DNA from: an uncultured Muribaculaceae bacterium
GTDB taxonomy: Bacteria; Bacteroidota; Bacteroidia; Bacteroidales; Muribaculaceae
NCBI GenBank assembly: GCA_910584185.1
Contig: CAJTYC010000001.1
Location: 44,739-69,570, forward strand
Reading direction: 5' to 3'
Length of the DNA stretch: 24,832 nt
The position numbers and the translations under genes were made by a program. Positions 17,991 through 24,832 of the stretch are shown here, piece after piece. The notes under the pieces are model-generated. The model made no database searches and was not told the origin of the DNA. It saw only the letters and a list, made by a program, of their open reading frames with translations. Each line of letters opens with the position of its first letter. The stretch's first letter is position 1.

Positions 17991-18021
17991 CAAATATGGT
18001 TATTTTTTATAGAATTTCCAA
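17991..18021 (-). promoter_or_regulatory. Promoter of the 15809-17914 gene
   Basis: On the minus strand TTG (18021 down to 18019) is separated by 20 bp from CATATTTG (17998 down to 17991), one mismatch from TAnnTTTG. The leader to ATG 17914 would be about 70 nt. Confidence 0.5.
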
Positions 18022-18044
18022 TTTTTATCTAAAAAATCATAAAT

Positions 18045-18068
18045 TTTACAAAATATTTTGTAAATTTG
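18045..18068 (+). promoter_or_regulatory. Perfect 20-bp palindrome overlapping the -7 box of the metalloprotease operon
   Basis: TTTACAAAATATTTTGTAAA (18045-18064) is a perfect palindrome. It overlaps TAAATTTG (18061-18068), an exact -7 element for the + strand. No good TTG is seen about 20 bp upstream, so the promoter may need an activator. A dimeric regulator bound here could also affect the divergent gene, whose TTG is only 24 bp away. The core AAATATTTT is shared with the dyad at 122-140. Regulation is inferred. Confidence 0.5.
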
Positions 18069-18090
18069 CCAATCTTACAGTTCAATCAGC

Positions 18091-20724
18091 ATGACAACAA
18101 TTCCAGATTTCAAGCGACCTTTATCAGTGCGAAATGTTGCACTCGCTTTCATATTGGCATTTGCAACCTTCACCTCTCCACAAGTGCTTCATGCCGTCAA
18201 GGCAAGCCCCGAGCCCTTTATGTGGCAACAACCCGACGGCTCCACGATTCAAGTGCGGCTTACGGGCAACGAGGACTTTCACTTCTATATCGATGCCGCC
18301 GGGCGGCGTCTGCTGCCCGACGCCGCAGGGCGTCTTGTGGAAGCCGAAGCAGAGGCCGTAGAGACTCACCGCAAGTCTCCGATGCGGGTGGCCGGGCTTT
18401 CCCACACCTATCCCTCAGTCGGCGAAGCCAAGGCACTGGTGGTGCTTGTGGAATTTTCCGACCGCGACATGCGCAACACCGGTGACTCTTTCCGACGAAT
18501 GCTCAACGAGCCGGGTTATTCCGACTTCGGGGCCGACGGTTCGGCCCGCGACTACTTTATCGACAATTCGTTCGGCATTTTCCGCCCCCAATTTGATGTT
18601 TACGGACCCGTAAAGTTGGCTCACCCCGCCTCCTATTACTCCGCCAACAATGACGCGCTCGCCCACGAAATGGGGGCAGAGGCACTGCGGGCCCTCGACT
18701 CCACGGTAGACTTCAGCGACTACGACATGGACAAAGACGGATGGATAGACAACATCTACATCTTCTATGCAGGCTATGGCAGGGCTGACGGTGGAGGTGT
18801 CAATACGGTGTGGCCACACACGTCCAATATCTATTCCAAAGGTGTCCGCCTCACCCTCGATGGAGTGATGGCAGGGTCATATTCATGCTCAAACGAACTT
18901 CGCGGAGGCACACAGTCGATGGTAGGCATAGGCACCTTCTGCCATGAGTTTTGCCATGTGCTCGGACTCCCGGACATATATGCCACCAATGAAGCCGAAG
19001 TGCCGTCGCCCGGATATTGGTCGGTGATGGACCATGGCAATTACTGCAACAACGGCCGCACACCGGTCTCCCTCTCGGCCTACGAACGGGAGTTCCTTGG
19101 CTGGTGCAACCCTCTATATATCGACCGCGACGCATCTCTGCGCATAGATGCCGGTTCGCCATTGGCCTACAAACTTGCCGATTCTGCCGACAGCGACGAG
19201 TACTTCTTGCTCGAATGCCGGGCGAAGAGAGGCTGGGATGCCTATCTGCCGGGCGAGGGACTGGCCGTGTGGCATATCGATTACGACCGCACTGCGTGGG
19301 ACACAAACAGCGTCAACAATGACCCCTCGCACCAACGCATTGACTTGGTGGAGGCCGACGGCGTTCACTCCACCAATGGCGATGCCGGCGACACTTTTCC
19401 CGGCACCCGCAATATCTCGTCAGTGACCCTGACCTCGCGTAATGGCACAGTTATGACTCCCTCGCTTTCCGACATATCATACACCGCAGGAACTGTCTAT
19501 CTATGCGCAGGCTCGGCATCAACCATACCGGCTGCACCCACCTCAGTGACTGTCAATAAGATATCAGACTCCGGTGCTGCCGTAACATGGGATGCCGTGG
19601 CAGATGCCGATGCCTATTACGTCACCGTAACAGACCGCAGCGACAATCTCCTCATCCCGGCCACAGGCTTACACTTCAAGCGCACTGACTCCACGAAGCT
19701 GATTCTCTCCGGCCTACAGCCTGACTCAGAATATGAAGTGGCCGTGCGCGCATGCAAGGGGATATCGGTAGGCAGCGAGTCGGAACATGCACAATTCACC
19801 ACCGATCACCCCGGTCTCGACTTTTTTGCACCGGAGATTATCGAGACCACCGACATAACGGAAAATTCATTCACCGCTCATTGGCAAGAAATGGAGCTCG
19901 CCTCCTCTTACAGCATCACGGTTTCCGAACTGCAACAAGGCAAACAGCAAACAGAAGTTGCCTCGTTTGGCGAAGGCAACTTTCCAGAAGATTGGCTCAC
20001 CAACTCGTCAGAGACAATCTCCATTGCCGGTTACTATGGCGAGGCAGCCCCGGCCCTTCGCCTCAGCGAACCCTCATCGTTCGTGCAGACCGGCGAGTCA
20101 AGCCAACCCATGCAGTCACTCTCGTTCTGGCTGCGCGGTTATCGCAACGACAGCGAGGCGCGACTGTTGGTCAAGGCTCTCGTGGACGGTTCGTGGCAGA
20201 CCATAGACCGCATAGCACCCTCGCGCACAGAGGGTGCTCTACACACCTATTCTCCCACCGGGGCCACAGCTGCCCGACTCGAATGGGATGACCCAAACAA
20301 TTCGGGTTCGGCCTGCATCGATGATGTGACTGTAGCGCTCCCAGGTGAAATGCAGTTCGTGACGATACTCGACGGCATAGACACCAATGGCGAGACCTTC
20401 CACAAGGTGTCGGGGCTCTCAAAAAGCACCACATACCGCTACTTTGTGCAAGGCACAAACGGTGAAATCCTGTCGCAACCCTCCGAGGAGGTGGAAGTGC
20501 GGACGCTCGAAAATTCGTCAAGCCTCATTTCAGCCATGGGCGACACCCTTTCAGTGAGTCGAGACGGTCAATCAATACAAGCCACCGCACCCGGACTCAA
20601 GATAACGATTCTCGACCTCTCCGGCCGACAAGCGGCCACCGGAACGGGAAGCGTGCAAACATCGCTCCCCAAGGGGATTTATATCATCAAGGCCGGCAAC
20701 TCCACCCTCAAACTCACAATCTAA
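18091..20724 (+). CDS. Secreted M6-family zinc metalloprotease with FN3, nested jelly-roll and sorting tail (877 aa)
   Basis: A predicted secreted endopeptidase of the M6 (immune inhibitor A-like) type. The N-terminal signal is about residues 1-36, with hydrophobic core VALAFILAFATF. A propeptide-like segment follows (QQPDGSTIQVRLTGNEDFHFYID, about 46-68). The catalytic domain is about 110-475 and contains the zinc site HEFCHVLGLPD at 285-295 (His285, Glu286, His289, Asp295). It also has DYDMDKDGWIDNIYIFYAGYG, a stretch typical of M6 proteins, and YWSVMDHGNY as the downstream Met-turn candidate. An FN3 lies at 480-572. A second FN3 at about 580-805 is interrupted by a jelly-roll (about 622-750) lacking the DDW-SP motif. 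The tail (810-877) has ILDLSGRQ and LPKGIYIIKAG. It is first in an operon with the adhesin-like gene 11 bp downstream, so it may process that protein or its paralogues; this is inference. Confidence 0.88.
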   Translation: MTTIPDFKRPLSVRNVALAFILAFATFTSPQVLHAVKASPEPFMWQQPDGSTIQVRLTGNEDFHFYIDAAGRRLLPDAAGRLVEAEAEAVETHRKSPMRVAGLSHTYPSVGEAKALVVLVEFSDRDMRNTGDSFRRMLNEPGYSDFGADGSARDYFIDNSFGIFRPQFDVYGPVKLAHPASYYSANNDALAHEMGAEALRALDSTVDFSDYDMDKDGWIDNIYIFYAGYGRADGGGVNTVWPHTSNIYSKGVRLTLDGVMAGSYSCSNELRGGTQSMVGIGTFCHEFCHVLGLPDIYATNEAEVPSPGYWSVMDHGNYCNNGRTPVSLSAYEREFLGWCNPLYIDRDASLRIDAGSPLAYKLADSADSDEYFLLECRAKRGWDAYLPGEGLAVWHIDYDRTAWDTNSVNNDPSHQRIDLVEADGVHSTNGDAGDTFPGTRNISSVTLTSRNGTVMTPSLSDISYTAGTVYLCAGSASTIPAAPTSVTVNKISDSGAAVTWDAVADADAYYVTVTDRSDNLLIPATGLHFKRTDSTKLILSGLQPDSEYEVAVRACKGISVGSESEHAQFTTDHPGLDFFAPEIIETTDITENSFTAHWQEMELASSYSITVSELQQGKQQTEVASFGEGNFPEDWLTNSSETISIAGYYGEAAPALRLSEPSSFVQTGESSQPMQSLSFWLRGYRNDSEARLLVKALVDGSWQTIDRIAPSRTEGALHTYSPTGATAARLEWDDPNNSGSACIDDVTVALPGEMQFVTILDGIDTNGETFHKVSGLSKSTTYRYFVQGTNGEILSQPSEEVEVRTLENSSSLISAMGDTLSVSRDGQSIQATAPGLKITILDLSGRQAATGTGSVQTSLPKGIYIIKAGNSTLKLTI

Positions 20725-20735
20725 TCTATCAGCTT

Positions 20736-23700
20736 ATGAAAAAACTTTTTACCACTCTCTGCATCGCGGCCACCCTGGTGACTCAGGCAGCTGTACCGGT
20801 GCTGAGATTCAAACAGTTCACCCAACGCCAACCCGACGGGCTGGTGCGCTACAACACTCCTCGCGCCATGACACCAGGCGCCAAGGCTCCCGGCAGCCCG
20901 CTGAAGGTGTCGACCGAAGGAATGCCGGAACTTGTGGCAAACTGCATTCTCTCCGACCCGGGCTATGGCATGTACTCATTCAAGGCCACAGAGGGATTGA
21001 CGACCAACAAGCTCGCCACGACACCGGCTTTTGAGGGTGGCGCCGTATACGTGAACGGCAAGTATTATGCCTGCGCCTACGACTACGACGAGTCGCAGAC
21101 CCTCACCATGATGAAGTGGTATACTTACGACGCCCTCACATGGACTCTCCTATCCGAGCGCGACAACCCTCTCGATTTCTCATACATCGCCACCGACCGC
21201 ACCTACGACCAGTCGACGGGCAAGGTCTACTCAATCTCTTACGACAAGACCGGTCAATCCATATGGCTCTCCACAACCGACGTGAAGACCGGAGCACCCA
21301 CCATGATTGCGCCGCTCCAAAAGGATGTAATAACGATAGCTGCAAGCAAGAAAGGTGAGCTTTACGGCATTGACACCAACGCCAATCTCTACAAGATAAG
21401 CCCCACCGACGCAGCCCTGACCCTGATAGGCAACACCGGCATATTCGACGACTATCAGTCTGACTATACGCAGTCTATAACCTTCGACACCCGCACTGAC
21501 AAGCTCTATTGGGCAGAGTTTCACACCGTCGGTTGGTTTGATTCGGCCTCCGCTCTTTATGAGGTTGACACCAAGACCGGAAAGGCCGTGAAGATTGCCG
21601 ACATACCGGGCAATCCGGAGCTTGTGGGCCTCTACGTGAACCGTTATGCCTCAGACGGTGTGCCCGATGCGGTGACTAATCTTACTGCCACTCCACGCAA
21701 TGAGGATGCCACCAAGTTCGTGTTCTCTTTCACAGCCCCTACGCTGAGCGTGGAGGGCAACCCTCTCGATGCCGACATTCCTCTCGAAGTGGAAATCAGC
21801 GTTGACGGTGACCTGATGGATCTCGTAACCGTGAAGCCTGGTGCCACAGCCACGACCGGCGAGCATTCATTCGCCATGGGCCGCCACACCTTGCAAGTCA
21901 CAGCATCCAACTCCGTGGGCCAGGGCGTTACCGCCGGAAGCTCTTTCCATGCCGGATATGATGTGCCGGCTGCCCCCTCCGAAGTGCGCCTGTCGGCCTC
22001 AGGCATGACGGCCACTCTATCATGGACTGCCCCGACAGAGGGTGCCAACGGCGGAATAGTCCGCACCCCTATCACCTACAACGTGACCCGAATGCCCGGC
22101 AATGTGGCCGTCGCTTCCGGACTCTCCTCCACTTCGTTCTCCGAAACTGTGGAGCAACCCGCGCTCTGCCACTATGTGGTGACTGCCGTCTCGCCCGACG
22201 GTGCCGGTCCTGCTGCCGAGTCCAACAAGGTGGTGGTGGCACTTTTCAATGCGCCTTATGAATGTGGGTTTGATTCGCAAGCCCAGTTCGACCTCTTCTC
22301 TATCGCCAATTTCTCCGAGAGCATCAAGGTGTGGAATTATGACGAGACAAACAAATGCGCCCGTCACTCCTGGGACCTCTCTTACGATACCGATGACTGG
22401 TTGATATCACCAGCCATAAAGCTCGACCCGGCTTACACCTACGAGGTGTCGTTCGACGCTTGGCAGATGGTGGAGTCCTATCCCGAACATTTCGAACTCT
22501 GGTATGGCACTTCGCCCGACCCTCAGCATATGACACGCCTGCTCGACACCGGCAAGCTACCGACTTCAGCCAAGCAGTTTGCAGCAATAGCCTCTCCCCT
22601 CGCCGACGGTGCGCATTATTTCGCAATACGCGGCAACAACCCCCGCAACGGCATGATGTCGTATGCCGACAACCTACGCGTCTCGCCCAAGGGTAGTGCC
22701 AACGTGCCGGCACCGCCGGCCAATTTCTCCCTCACGGCTGCCGATGGCGGCTTGATCGAGGTGACTGTGGAGATGGATGCCCCCTCCAAGATGATGAACG
22801 GCGCCGCCCTCTCTTCAATCACAGCTATTGACATTATCAGAGGTGCCGGTGACGAGCCCATCAAGTCGTTCCAGAATCCGGCTCCGGGCATCCACCTCAA
22901 ATGGGTAGACACCTCAGTCACCACCGGCATATCGACCTATCGCGCAGTGGTACGCTCCCCACAAGGCACGAGCCAGCCTGTGTCGGCCACTGTGTTTGCC
23001 GGTATAGATGTGCCCACTGCGCCAACCAATGTTGTGGCCGAACCTCTTGAAAACGGCTTCAGCATTTCCTGGGAAGCCCCGACAACCGGTGTCAACGGCG
23101 GTAACCTCAACGGTCTGTTGTCGTATAAGGTGCAACGTGTGGTCAACAATGTGACCGAGACCGTAGAGACGGCATACACCGAAACCCTCCTTATCGACGA
23201 TTGGATGCCTGCCGACCAGGCTTCCGCATATTACACAGTAACCGCATTGACTGAGGCCGGTGAGAGCGAAGCCACGGCTTCCGAGAAGTTTGAGGCCGGC
23301 AATGCCTATGCCCTCCCCTACGCCGAGTCATTTGCCGGCGGTGTAGCTCAGACCAACCCCTGGACAGTGCAGAATGTAATCGGAGCCAACGGCAACTGGG
23401 CGCTCTTCACTAAAGGCGAGAACCCATATGTGAAGGCTCACGACGAAGATGAAGGCTTGGCCACTTTCGACGGCTATCACTCGTGGACCGACGGCATGGA
23501 GCTGCGCCTTATCTCACCGCGCATCGACCTATCGAAATTTGCAGACCCCGTGCTCACTTTCCATATGTATCATTACAATGGCTCCGCTGGCTGGTGGCAG
23601 GAAGACCCCGACCCTGTGAATGAGTGGCTTCAGGTGGAAATATCGGCCGACGGCATCAATTTCCAAGATCTTCCCTCAGCCAAATTCAAGTCGTATGCAG

Positions 23701-24053
23701 CCACATCGGCATGGCAGAAACACACCATCGCGCTCAATGACTTCAACACTCTCGGTGAAGCGAGGATTGCATTCAGAGGCCACGGTGCCGGATGCGCGAA
23801 CATCCACATCGACGATATTGAGATCAGGGGCACAATCGGACAAAGCTCAGTAGCGGCAATCCATGCCGACGGCCTAATCGCCGCCGATGGCTGTCAAATC
23901 ATATTCAACGGCTTGACCGCACCGCTCGCCATATACGATGTCTCCGGCATGATGGTGGCACGCACCAAGGCATCCTCCGGAGCCATTTCGCTCCCGCCCG
24001 GCATCTACATAGCCCGCTCAGGCAGCAAGTCAATCCGTCTCTTGTTGCGCTAA
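20736..24053 (+). CDS. Secreted modular protein: beta-propeller, two FN3-FN3-jelly-roll units, sorting tail (1105 aa)
   Basis: Probable exported adhesin or binding protein, co-transcribed with the metalloprotease (11-bp gap, no promoter seen). A signal peptide spans about 1-19 (MKKLFTTLCIAATLVTQA). A linker at 20-60 includes QPDG, also found in the protease propeptide, though that may be chance. The propeller-like region is 65-303 (DQSTGKVYSISYD, KKGELYGIDTNANLYKI). Unit 1: FN3 310-408, FN3 409-502 (WTAPTEGANGG), jelly-roll 505-652 (TDDWLISP at 552-559). Unit 2: FN3 658-757, FN3 758-854 (WEAPTTGVNGG), diverged MAM-like jelly-roll 858-1032 ending in HIDDIEIRG. The tail (1040-1105) has IYDVSG and PPGIYIARSG. 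The domain order equals that of the 2585-5827 protein, while the propeller-FN3 junction is closer to the 9442-13776 protein. A strong terminator follows 17 bp past the stop. Confidence 0.85.
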   Translation: MKKLFTTLCIAATLVTQAAVPVLRFKQFTQRQPDGLVRYNTPRAMTPGAKAPGSPLKVSTEGMPELVANCILSDPGYGMYSFKATEGLTTNKLATTPAFEGGAVYVNGKYYACAYDYDESQTLTMMKWYTYDALTWTLLSERDNPLDFSYIATDRTYDQSTGKVYSISYDKTGQSIWLSTTDVKTGAPTMIAPLQKDVITIAASKKGELYGIDTNANLYKISPTDAALTLIGNTGIFDDYQSDYTQSITFDTRTDKLYWAEFHTVGWFDSASALYEVDTKTGKAVKIADIPGNPELVGLYVNRYASDGVPDAVTNLTATPRNEDATKFVFSFTAPTLSVEGNPLDADIPLEVEISVDGDLMDLVTVKPGATATTGEHSFAMGRHTLQVTASNSVGQGVTAGSSFHAGYDVPAAPSEVRLSASGMTATLSWTAPTEGANGGIVRTPITYNVTRMPGNVAVASGLSSTSFSETVEQPALCHYVVTAVSPDGAGPAAESNKVVVALFNAPYECGFDSQAQFDLFSIANFSESIKVWNYDETNKCARHSWDLSYDTDDWLISPAIKLDPAYTYEVSFDAWQMVESYPEHFELWYGTSPDPQHMTRLLDTGKLPTSAKQFAAIASPLADGAHYFAIRGNNPRNGMMSYADNLRVSPKGSANVPAPPANFSLTAADGGLIEVTVEMDAPSKMMNGAALSSITAIDIIRGAGDEPIKSFQNPAPGIHLKWVDTSVTTGISTYRAVVRSPQGTSQPVSATVFAGIDVPTAPTNVVAEPLENGFSISWEAPTTGVNGGNLNGLLSYKVQRVVNNVTETVETAYTETLLIDDWMPADQASAYYTVTALTEAGESEATASEKFEAGNAYALPYAESFAGGVAQTNPWTVQNVIGANGNWALFTKGENPYVKAHDEDEGLATFDGYHSWTDGMELRLISPRIDLSKFADPVLTFHMYHYNGSAGWWQEDPDPVNEWLQVEISADGINFQDLPSAKFKSYAATSAWQKHTIALNDFNTLGEARIAFRGHGAGCANIHIDDIEIRGTIGQSSVAAIHADGLIAADGCQIIFNGLTAPLAIYDVSGMMVARTKASSGAISLPPGIYIARSGSKSIRLLLR

Positions 24054-24070
24054 GTAACGACAACAGCAAA

Positions 24071-24112
24071 TGGCTGCGGGGCTGAGAGTTCAGCTCCGCA
24101 GCCACATTTTTT
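24071..24112 (+). terminator. Rho-independent terminator of the metalloprotease operon
   Basis: TGGCTGCGGGGCTG (24071-24084) pairs with CAGCTCCGCAGCCA (24091-24104) over 14 bp with one G-U pair and a 6-nt loop, followed by CATTTTTT. This is a textbook intrinsic terminator placed directly after the last gene of the operon. Confidence 0.9.
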
Positions 24113-24231
24113 CAAATAACAATCAAACAAAAATTCAGGATTTGAAGTCCCCTTGAAGGGTATGGTGGGTGACTGCAGGAATTACCTAAATTCCCACAAA
24201 TTGCCAACCTCCACATATAGACATATAAACA

Positions 24232-24265
24232 GATGCCCTCGAAGCTTCGCAGCTTCAAGGGCATC
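24232..24265 (-). terminator. Hairpin downstream of the transposase remnant
   Basis: GATGCCCT pairs with AGGGCATC and an inner GAAGC pairs with GCTTC, separated by a C/A mismatch, with loop TTCGCA. It lies about 60 bp past the transposase stop on the minus strand and is followed there by TGTTTATATG, a weak T-tract. A second small repeat, GAAGTC/GACTTC, lies at 24302-24325. The hairpin may end transcription of the IS or belong to the IS end. Confidence 0.5.
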
Positions 24266-24326
24266 ATCCGTTTAGGCCGTCAACTTTACAGCACTGACAC
24301 TGAAGTCATTCCATCACCTGACTTCG

Positions 24327-24776
24327 TCAACGTGTCACCCAAAAATCTTCTGAGAAGAGTGGTGCGATGCGTTGATGACGTTTCATGAGCATCGTCTTAC
24401 TGATTGTTGTCTTGTTTTGCGGCAATGTCAGTTGGATAGTAACAATGGTTTGTGCCAGAGCCAGCACTTTGTCCACACTCATGTTGATTGAAGAGAGTTT
24501 CAGCAGCCGTTCAAGTTCCTTATAAACCTTGAGCGCGACGAAACAGATGCAGACGTGAGCCTCTATTCTGCGCCGGGTAAAGTGGAACATCGGTCGTATC
24601 TCGATTTTCGATTTCGCAATACGGAAAGCCTTTTCCACGTGCCATAGATTATGGTAAGCTGTATATACTTCCTCAACCGGGATGTCTGTATTGGTCAGAT
24701 AGCCTTTCAGACCGTCCCATTTGGCGTCCGCATCAAGCTTTTCGTAATCGATTGTGACTTTTACATCTCCCTCCAT
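24327..24776 (-). pseudogene. IS1634-like (IS4-superfamily) transposase, 3' fragment
   Basis: The 149 residues match the C-terminal third of IS1634-type DDE transposases. KWDGLKGYLTNT (19-30) is followed by YHNLWHVEKAFRIAK (41-55), which fits the Y-(2)-[RL]-(3)-E-(6)-K signature and supplies the catalytic Glu (E48). RPMFHFTRRRIEAHVCICFVA (61-81) is also typical. The frame runs upstream as SWVK before a TGA at 24789-24791, and the rest of the window shows no continuation carrying the two catalytic Asp residues. The gene is therefore truncated or interrupted at its 5' side, unless a frameshift rejoins it beyond the window edge. It cannot be active as it stands. ATG 24776 is simply the first Met of the surviving frame. 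Confidence 0.75.
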
Positions 24777-24832
24777 CTTAACCCAACTTCAACATCTAAT
24801 AGGCGTCAAGTGGCTGTTCAGCAGGCTTGACT

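Noticed and set aside
20795..20860. Propeptide shared by the 20736 protein and the metalloprotease (QPDG)
   Set aside because: The similarity is limited to four residues and could be chance; the rest of the segments do not align.

Overview
The window looks like a chromosomal segment from a gut-type member of the Bacteroidales, most plausibly Muribaculaceae or a close relative. The family name is an inference. The order-level call rests on Bacteroidetes-type promoters (TTG, 19-21 bp, TAnnTTTG), weak or absent Shine-Dalgarno sequences with A-rich start regions, a PF09820/DUF1703-type ATPase-nuclease, and large secreted proteins with type IX-like C-terminal tails. The big genes are GC-rich (about 55-60% by eye); intergenic DNA is AT-rich.

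Layout, left to right: a promoter with an upstream dyad, then three large secreted-protein genes on the + strand (304-2427, 2585-5827, 5859-9098); an intergenic stretch with a long stem-loop; a fourth, very large secreted-protein gene (9442-13776, +); a 160-bp near-perfect inverted repeat (13807-13966); a lower-GC ATPase/nuclease gene (14019-15581, -); a fifth secreted-protein gene (15809-17914, -); a divergent AT-rich promoter region carrying a perfect 20-bp palindrome; a two-gene unit of an M6-type zinc metalloprotease (18091-20724, +) and a sixth modular secreted protein (20736-24053, +); a strong terminator; and the 3' part of a broken IS1634-like transposase (24327-24776, -). I see no tRNA, rRNA or CRISPR array.

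Five of the secreted proteins share one construction plan: signal peptide, an N-terminal beta-propeller-like region, one or two copies of a unit made of two fibronectin type III modules plus a jelly-roll ('cleaved adhesin'/choice-of-anchor-J) domain, and a C-terminal sorting-like tail. The largest one adds a CARDB-like domain and an FN3 domain that is itself interrupted by a jelly-roll. The protein at 5859-9098 alternates four jelly-rolls with three FN3s and has no propeller. The metalloprotease carries the same kinds of C-terminal modules. The natural reading is a surface or secreted adhesin/binding locus that expanded by gene and module duplication, with a co-expressed protease that may process or accompany the adhesins. 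Ligands and any processing cannot be read from the sequence.

The most noteworthy non-coding items are the 160-bp inverted repeat beside the ATPase gene, heptanucleotide tandem repeats between two paralogues, AT-rich palindromes at two promoters, and a 17-bp motif repeated in three intergenic regions.
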